Source of the DNA: Henricia sp. BOLD:AAB3569
Lineage: Eukaryota > Echinodermata > Asteroidea > Spinulosida > Echinasteridae
Reading direction: 5' to 3'
NCBI GenBank assembly: GCA_037783545.1
Contig: JBBELK010000620.1
Span: 558,001-622,000, forward strand
DNA length: 64,000 bases
The notes under the pieces are model-generated. The model was not told the origin of the DNA and did no database searches. It worked only from the letters and a program-made list of their open reading frames with translations. This document shows, piece by piece, positions 57,115 through 64,000 of this stretch. A program made the translations under genes and the position numbers. How positions within the stretch are numbered: the stretch's first letter is position 1; every line of letters begins with the position of its first letter.

Positions 57115-60100
57115 ATGTGTTTTGGACCATTGAGGCAGCTCTGCCATTGGGGGCCATACATCACCCTCTTCCTAGTATTTTATATCACCGGCACTGCCGT
57201 TATGTGTGACCTCTTCTATTGGCCGCCCAGTGCCAACAGTATACTTAGTATTGTGCACTTTGTGATATTGACCTCCTGGATTTTCTTCATTTTGTACAAT
57301 TACTTCCATGCTGTATTCTACGGACCAGGGTTTGTGCCTCTTGGATGGCGGCCTGTAAGTTTCATTTTTATTTTCTTAAAAGCCCATTTTATAATTGATT
57401 TAAAGGCAGTTTGACTTGACGACTTGAGACTCGAGCGAACGAAGACCCTGTTTTAACACTGTCTTTATTCTGTCGGTCGCACATCCTGGCACTTTTGTGT
57501 CCCGGTGTCATATGCCTTTATATACGTGTTGCGTAGACAACAGCTTTGTTCCTTCGCTTGTCACCATGGGCACACCTTATTTTTTAACTCCAGCCCTACC
57601 GGAAATGACGTTGCGGCGACCGACGGAATACCGTAATCATTGTTGCCTTGTGTCCGCATTGGACTTGTTTTTTGGGAGGTTTTACTGAGACGATGGTAAA
57701 ATAAAAAATGGCTAAATTTTACTGCTGTCCGCATTTTGACTTTTTGACACAGTAAAATTTTACCGAGACTGTGGGAGAGCATGCGCAGTGTCCCTTCACA
57801 GTTTGATCTTCACGGCCCGGATGTACGTTCCCAGAGCGCTTTTACCGACTCGCTGTGTCTGCATTGGACTTTTCGTCTCGGGAAAAGTTCCCTGGTCAAT
57901 TTTCCTGGGCAGAAGTTGGCCAGGAAAAGTAACCGCTGGACTCGGGAAAGGTTACTGAGAGGAAAACGTCCCAGGCTGTCCGCATTGGACTTAATATGGG
58001 AAAAGTACCCATTGTCTCGGTAAGTTTTCCCAAAAAAGTCCAATGCGGACAGGCCTTAAATCTAATAAATTTCACTCCTACTGTATGGAGATCTGTCTGG
58101 TGCTAAATAAGAATACAACCTCAAAAATGAAAAGCATGAAGTTTTTTATTATTCAAGATTGAAGTGGAAACTAAGGTTATTTAGTTGTTCGTTATAGCAT
58201 TCTGCATTAAATTTACAATCTGGTATGCCTGGTTATTTTCCCCCGTTTTTTATGTTTGCAGGAAAATCCAGAGGGTGAGAAATTGTTGCAATACTGCCAT
58301 GTTTGCAAAGGATTTAAGGCTCCGCGATCCCATCATTGTAGATATTGCAAAAGGTAAGTATAAGAGGCGAGAAATTTAGGACCGTGTTCAGACCACAGTG
58401 TTTTAGTACACTTTTGCTTATCCTGGCCAGCTTATAATGCTTTGTTGTTGTCTCGTTTCTTCCCCACACCAAACCCCCCTCCCCACCCCAAAAAAACGCC
58501 CACACCCCTTCTGAACCTGCACCTAACCCTTCCCCCTAACTACCCCTCCCCCTAACCACCCCTCCCCCTAACCACCCTATCCCCACCCCTCCCCTATCTC
58601 CATTTTAACCTAACAATCATATAAACTAACTACCCAAAATACTATCCATGGGAAGAAAACAGGAAATTTGCAATCCCCAATTTGGATGTGGAAGCAAAAA
58701 GATTGGTGTAATTACTACAGTGCTTTATGGAACCAGATAAATAGTTTACAAACATCAGTGGTTTTTCAACAATATCGTTTAAAAAAAATGTATCGAAAAT
58801 TTCAGAATGGTAATGAGAACATTATGACAATTGATATGGTATCAAAATCTCGACATCCATGGGAAAAATGGGTAGGTCAATGTAATCTGGACATGCTCCT
58901 TTAACTGAGAAAATCTGCCTATTTCAAAATGCGAGTCCATTATACAGCCCGTTTACACTCGATTCGCCTTTACACTCGATTCGACCCGGGTCTGATTCGC
59001 CTTTTTCAAGTCACCTTTGGGGTAGGGTAGAACCCCGCAATTGCGGGGTTGAACCCTGCAATCGTCAAGGTCGCTTGTAGTGTAAACGCTACCCGAATAC
59101 AGATTCGGCAATTTGAGTGTCCTTGGGGCGGTGCCTACAGTGTAGTAGATTTAATTGACCAATCTGGCACTAGTGCAGCAACACCTAACAGCTCACGCAT
59201 GCACTGCAGTTACATTTAGTAATGACTTTTGCGGTTTCTGAAGGCGAGTTAAAGGTACACACCTGCCTACTGTTTACATGATTTAGTGATGTAGCAGCAT
59301 TGACAATACTTTTTTGATGGTCGTTGCGAAAAAATTTCATCAAAATATCCCGTAATTTACTAAAGAAGTGCAAAAATAACGAAAACGGTCAAAAGACGGG
59401 TTATACGCTTTACCAGCCGTTGCAACTACGCGAGAGCCTCACGACTTTGTCACAAACGATTCGCTCTTCTCCTGCTCAGGATATCTCCAATTTTCTGCTC
59501 ACGATTTCACTGGACAGCCCGGACGACCGAATAGGAATTTCCGTTTTCTTTTGAGGAGTTGGCATCATGTTTTTTCTTCACGAACGTACGTGCACCGAAG
59601 CAACACGCCCTTCCGTGTGTGTGTGTGTGCACTGGGGCTATTTGCCGTGTACTGCGCGGGGCAAATTTCTACACTCCACGGTAGCCTGCCGTAGCACGCG
59701 CTCGCTCCCGTTTACCGGACTCTCGAAACAAACAATTATGTTCGAATTTTCATACTTATGTTTAATTTTGTTTTGCGTCTTTTCAGGATATATCTAATTT
59801 ACTCTCGAATGCGCTTCAGAATAATGTATGGGTCTATTTCGAGCCCAAAATAGCCCAACAAAGAAGGTGTGTTCCTTTAAAGTGATTTGGGGTGTAGTGT
59901 AAACACGGCAAATGTTCAGTTTTGTGGTCGCAATAAAAATGCTGGATCTGTATCCACCTTTGCCGATTCGAGTGTAAACGCGGTGTTAGTTGCTGAAGTT
60001 TTAAATATTTGATATAGTTTATTAACATTCATGTCTCCACAGGTGTGTTATGAAGATGGACCACCATTGCCCCTGGATTAACACCTGTTGTGGGCATCGT

Positions 60101-63100
60101 AACCACGCACACTTTACATACTTCCTGTGGTTTGCCCCCCTTGGCTGCTTTCATGGAGCTGTGGTTATCTCCCTTACTGCTTATTCAGAAGTTTATAAGG
60201 TAATAAACATAGAAACTGCTGAAGATTACTGGTACAGAAATTAGATGTGCATTGCTAAAATCAAAGCTTTTACACGGTTCAGAAAGTCCTGACAATGTTA
60301 ATTAAGGTTTGTTTTGCCCTTACCGGACGTAATTATTAACACTGTATACTCAGTGCTTTCCTGAGACACTATGAAAACCTCATACCGTGCTTGGGTGGGA
60401 TCCCCGTTGCGAAATGATTCAAACCGGCCATTCAACACCGGCTAACTCGGTGGTCGAGTGGTCGATGTCTGCCTTGTTTGCAGGAGTTCGTGGGTTCGAG
60501 TCCCACCCAAGCACGCTATGAAGTTTTTCATAGTGTTTCAGGAAAGCACTGAGTATACAGTGTTAATAATTATGTCGGGTAAGGGCAAAACAAACCTTAA
60601 TTAACATTAAGTTTCCCCGACGCAAACTAAATCAATTTCTGAAGTCCTGACAGGTTCAATAAGTCAGGGATATTGTGGGGTGTATGCAGATATTTTGAGG
60701 GTAACAATTCCGCTTAAATGATTTTGTGTATGATTAGACAATTGTGTATGATTAGAATATACTTGTATCTGCATGACAGACACACCTTGTCACAGGAATA
60801 GGTCAAAACAGTCATGTGGAAATCAAATACAAAAACACAACATACCCTTATCCCTTACTTATTGTCGTCCCGAAATTTGTGCCGTCTTTCAGTTCTAACA
60901 TTCATTGCTAACGTTTTATTTTTCTTGTAAAATGTTTTTAAAATGACAATTATGATTTTTGTTTGTCTTCTGGCAGCAACTGTACTCCAACAAACGGTAC
61001 AATCGACCCCGTAATATTCCCTTTGGTTTAGAGTACGGAGTGTCTCAACTCATCATGTCTTTCGTTGCTATCGGGCTGGCGCTGGGTGTCGCCCTAGCAG
61101 TTTTGTTTTTATTTTATACCCAGGTGAGATGATTTCAAACGGCTTTCTTAAAACTTTCAACAAAGTATTACTATTAAATGATCCAACTTTGCATGTTATT
61201 TCTGTCTTTAGATGTAATAAGAAGCCTCGTGAATATATAATTTAAGTAATGTATGGTGCATGTAAAGAATACATAAGTGCCTTATTGAGCATCCCTTGGA
61301 TGGATATGTCGGATGGATATGGGTAATTCCAAAAATTAGGGGTCCAAAAGTGTGACATGCTTTTTAAGATTTCCAAGTGTTTTTAATGATTGAAAGTGGT
61401 TTCCCAGTAGAAAATAATTATTTTTATTTGAACAAATTCCACTCAAATTTAATGTTTGTGTGTAGATATGGCACCAAGGTTAATGCAAACTCATTCTACA
61501 GCCAATTTTCATTGGCGTAGGTAACCCGGGACACCAAACTCCTATCCAATACCATGGAACAAATTATAAGCCTTTATGATCTTTTGTTTTGAATATTTTT
61601 CAGGAATCAGAAAACAAAATATTGAAGAAAAGTATGCTGCCCCCTATAATCACAGACCACAGTCCATTACTGATAATTTGTGGTCATAAGTGGTTATTTT
61701 TCAAGCAGAGAGTGTCGTACGTAACTGGGACACCAAACATTTTGGACCCCTAATTTTGGGAATTACATCCAAATTGTTTACGTTAATTTTGACGCTAAAG
61801 TGCGGTTGTATTTATTTCCTAGATTCGCTCAATTGTTAAGAATGAAAGTGGAATAGAAAACTGGATTGTTGCCAAAGTAAGTATGTACAATGTATACATC
61901 CTCTTTAGGTATTTAAACAGATAAAAAAAATCCATTTCAAGAAATGTGCACATTTGATCGAACCACCAATGTTTTGTAAACTAATTTATCCGGTTTCATA
62001 AAGCAGTGCAGTAAATATACCAACCTTTTTGCTTCCACATCCAAATTGGTGATTGCAGATTTCATGTTTTCTTCCCATGGATAGTATTTTAGGGAGGTAT
62101 TTTATATGATTGTTAGATTAAAATCAAATCCATCAAGGATATCAAGGATTTTTTGTGAAGTCTCAGGAAAAATATTTACCCTTTTAAAATTTACAATGCT
62201 GAACAAAAACTTATGCTAATAATATGCTATTTAGCTGTTTGTAGCATAACTTGGCAAACATTACTCTGTTTTCATCAGGCTGTATATCGGCACAAGCGAC
62301 TGGAGAAAGACTTTGTGTATCCATACAACTTGGGATGGAGAAAAAATATAGGCCAAGTGTTAACGTGGGCAGGAATGCCGCAAGGTGATGGCATTACTTG
62401 GCCGGTAGTCAAGGGATGTTCGCAGTACACACTAACGGTAAGTGACAAAAATACAATTGAATCAAAAAGAAATGCTGTTATTCCAGCATTCTGCTATTCA
62501 TTGGCAAATTTGCAGTGAGCACAGGGCTGCGTTCCAAACACGCGAACGGTTTGTTAACGTTGGCGCCAACGTTTGCTCAATGTGGAATGGATTGTTTGCC
62601 AAAATATATTGTCACAGCAGTCGTACCGACGTTGTAATGTGGCTCTCCGCTGCTTACAAATTTTTTGAGAAATATGACACGTTGCTGTTGATTGTGTATC
62701 GCCACTATAAGGGAGAAAACCATGGAAGGTGCAATTTATTTGTTATTTTCCAAACTACAAACCATCGTCTGTCATCTTTCATGTCATGGGCGCCATTTTG
62801 AAATGACTCGCGAACAACCCAAAAGTTTGTTGGCCAACATTGGGGAACATTGGTGGCACACAATTTGTTCCACTTGAAATTGTTGGCCAACGTTAGCAAA
62901 CGTTTGTGTGTTTGGAACGCAGCCCTGGTTTAATGGAAAGGGTTGGCTATGACTAAACTGTCTTTTGTTTGGTTATTTTACAGAAGGAACAAATGATGCA
63001 AAAACGACTCAAGAAAGAACGAATGGTAAGAACCTTATTCATATTTAAAAATACTCCCTAAAGTTGTTTTCTAACGCAAGGGGCTGTCCAACATTTTCAC

Positions 63101-64000
63101 AGTTCTACATAGCACAGTATTTTTCAAGACCGCCCTCCCTCTCCCCGAAATACCAACATTTTTGTGTCAGTACATGTAAAGTCCTCATGCCCGCTTCAAA
63201 CATTGCTCTTGTGCCAAGTCGAATAAAATTAAATTTAGAGCGACTGTAGCACGGTGTAAGTACGGCAGTGGCTTCAAACGTCGAACTTAATTGCAAACTC
63301 CCATTTGAGCTTAAATACATCCAACATGGCGGATTAGTATCTTGCATTTCATGGACGTTGTACACGTGCGTTTTCCATTCTGTCCATTGTACGTCGCCAT
63401 ATTTATTATTTTGATGCACTTGTTGGTTATTTCTTTACTCACGCGCTGCGAGCATGCGCATTCCTAGTTGTGAACAAAATTGCGGACCAACTTCGAACTG
63501 GAATTAAATTTGACACGGCAGAAGCACGACGTTTGAAGCTGAGCCGTGCTAGTGTTGCACTAAACTGAGTTAGCATGGCAGACCCTGTCGAGCTAAAATC
63601 TTCTACCGTGTCGAACTCATTTTGCCAAGCCAAATGGCTTCAAACGTCGTGCTTGTGCCGTGTCAAATTTTAAAAATCAAGTTAGAATTTAATTCGACAC
63701 GGCATAAGCGCGACATTTGAAGCGGGCCTAAGTGGCCCTTGAGCACCCTCCCCACGCTTTGTAAAACCGTAAAAATGTTGACAACTTAGGACAGCCCCAT
63801 ACTAAAGTAAATATGATGGAAACCTGACGGTACAAAATCCATGAAGCTTGCCCAATTTTATTTGTTTCAACAGGAACGATGTGTCAATTTTCACTTGTAT
63901 GTTTTTCCTGTTTTTCTATAGATTGAGTACATCGTAACCGAGGACTACGAAGGCTCATGGTTTCCCATCTCCAAGGGATGTTGTGCTTGTTTGTGCATTC
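57115..64000 (+). CDS. ZDHHC6: ZDHHC6-type palmitoyltransferase, 5' eight coding exons, truncated by window edge
   Basis: A DHHC S-acyltransferase of the ER membrane; the vertebrate enzyme palmitoylates calnexin and other ER proteins. Exons: 57115-57354, 58262-58353, 60043-60199, 60977-61123, 61823-61876, 62279-62437, 62984-63025, 63922-64000 (open). All are GT/AG with matching phases. Exon 1 has two membrane helices, then ILYNYFHAVFYGPGFVPLGW. Exons 2-3 carry the cysteine-rich domain [35 protein letters not shown], with the catalytic DHHC intact. Exon 4 has a further helix (FVAIGLALGVALAVLFLFY). Exon 6 reads DFVYPYNLGWRKNIGQVLTW and GMPQGDGITWPV, closely following vertebrate ZDHHC6. Exon 8 enters the SH3_2-type region (EYIVTEDYEGSWFPISKGC). 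The C-terminus lies beyond the window. Introns 1, 2, 3, 5, 6 and 7 all carry repeats. Confidence 0.95.
57647..58062. mobile_element. Interspersed element with GTCCGCATTGGACTT termini, copy 2
   Basis: TGTCCGCATTGGACTTG at the left and AAGTCCAATGCGGACAGG at the right are inverted; the same GTCCGCATTGGACTT motif also occurs twice inside. About 415 bp. It lies in ZDHHC6 intron 1; copy 1 is at 52829-53240. Confidence 0.85.
58430..58904. repeat. C-rich tract and right part of a GGAGC-family TTAA element
   Basis: 58465-58600 is C-rich (CCCCCTAACCACCCCTCC units). 58640-58904 matches the GGAGC family in reverse orientation (GGAAATTTGCAATCCCCAAT) and ends CATGCTCCTTTAA. The left terminus is not clear. 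ZDHHC6 intron 2. Confidence 0.6.
58948..59983. mobile_element. Inverted-repeat element (CGTTTACACTCGATTCG) split by a nested TTAA element
   Basis: CCCGTTTACACTCGATTCG on the left and CGATTCGAGTGTAAACGCGG on the right form the outer termini. The middle is interrupted by the complete GGAACACACC-family element at 59249-59880. ZDHHC6 intron 2. Confidence 0.82.
59249..59880. mobile_element. TTAA-flanked element, GGAACACACC family, 632 bp, nested
   Basis: TTAAAGGTACACACC on the left, GGTGTGTTCCTTTAA on the right. Reverse orientation relative to the copy beside the first ELOVL6, and about 215 bp shorter internally. Confidence 0.9.
60295..60609. repeat. Foldback with about 108-bp arms and a tRNA-like core
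   Basis: TTAATTAAGGTTTGTTTTGC...CAGTGCTTTCCTGA on the left is repeated inverted on the right with only a few mismatches. The unpaired centre and inner right arm contain GGTCGAGTGGTCGATG (A-box-like) and GTGGGTTCGAGTCCCACC (B box). It lies in ZDHHC6 intron 3. Confidence 0.88.
61321..61767. mobile_element. Inverted-repeat element with CCCAAAATTAGGGGTC termini, copy 2
   Basis: GGGTAATTCCAAAAATTAGG at the left, CCCTAATTTTGGGAATTAC at the right. It is colinear in reverse with 41428-41861. ZDHHC6 intron 4. Confidence 0.88.
62521..62927. mobile_element. Inverted-repeat element with CAGGGCTGCGTTCCAAACAC termini
   Basis: The left terminus CAGGGCTGCGTTCCAAACAC is inverted as GTGTTTGGAACGCAGCCCTG on the right. 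Subterminal CGTTGGCGCCAACGTTTGC and TTGGCCAACGTTAGCAAACG add palindromic motifs. No coding frame. ZDHHC6 intron 6. Confidence 0.85.
63079..63798. mobile_element. Inverted-repeat element with GGGGCTGTCC termini and internal repeats
   Basis: AGGGGCTGTCCAACATTTT on the left and ATGTTGACAACTTAGGACAG followed by CCCC on the right. Inside, GGCTTCAAACGTCG and GTGCCGTGTCAAATT recur in both orientations (near 63270, 63510, 63630 and 63690). ZDHHC6 intron 7. Confidence 0.7.

Noticed and set aside
45040-61770. CRISPR-like arrays in the tandem and inverted repeats
   Set aside because: This is a eukaryotic genome; units are contiguous minisatellites or foldbacks without regular unique spacers.
1-64000. 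An operon-like or defence-type gene system
   Set aside because: Genes are ordinary conserved eukaryotic genes on both strands with their own promoters. The shared secretory theme is not backed by co-orientation or shared regulatory motifs.

Overview
This is a 64 kb piece of an animal nuclear genome. The genes have introns with GT/AG junctions, and most non-coding sequence is short repeats: inverted-repeat elements (MITEs and foldbacks) and tRNA-derived SINEs. The proteins look like those of invertebrate deuterostomes. Single-copy co-orthologues of vertebrate SEC24C/D, TXNDC15, MARCHF1/8, FUT10/11 and ZDHHC6 are present, and the repeat texture suggests an echinoderm. That species guess is an inference and cannot be settled from the window. 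Exon coordinates were set by hand from reading frame, splice consensus and remembered protein families; no search was run.

Layout, left to right. SEC24C/D, the COPII cargo adaptor, is on the minus strand at 82-11254; 13 coding exons are visible and the C-terminus runs off the left edge. TXNDC15 is on the minus strand at 14303-17905 with 4 exons. Two intronless ELOVL6-type fatty-acid elongases lie on the plus strand at 18979-19926 and 28077-28949. A spliced elongase of the other ELOVL branch is on the minus strand at 32174-33724, with its 5' end unresolved. MARCHF8-type RING-CH ubiquitin ligase is on the plus strand at 39348-44748. FUT10/11-type fucosyltransferase is on the minus strand at 50759-54742. 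ZDHHC6 protein acyltransferase is on the plus strand from 57115 and runs off the right edge. Two pairs are head to head: TXNDC15 with the first ELOVL6, and FUT10/11 with ZDHHC6.

Most of the genes act in the secretory and membrane system: ER export, an ER thioredoxin-like protein, fatty-acid elongation, membrane ubiquitination, Golgi/ER fucosylation and ER palmitoylation. This looks like coincidence of neighbourhood plus one local ELOVL cluster, not an operon-like system.

The most striking non-genic content is a set of at least five unrelated-looking inverted-repeat element families. All of them sit in TTAA targets, and their termini begin AG, mostly AGG. One copy is nested inside another family whose uninterrupted copies in the same window supply the empty site. 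There are also deletion derivatives of Harbinger-like and Tc1/mariner-like transposons, large foldbacks in introns and next to genes, and several minisatellites. One minisatellite is coding: about 28 copies of a 15-bp unit in SEC24C/D.
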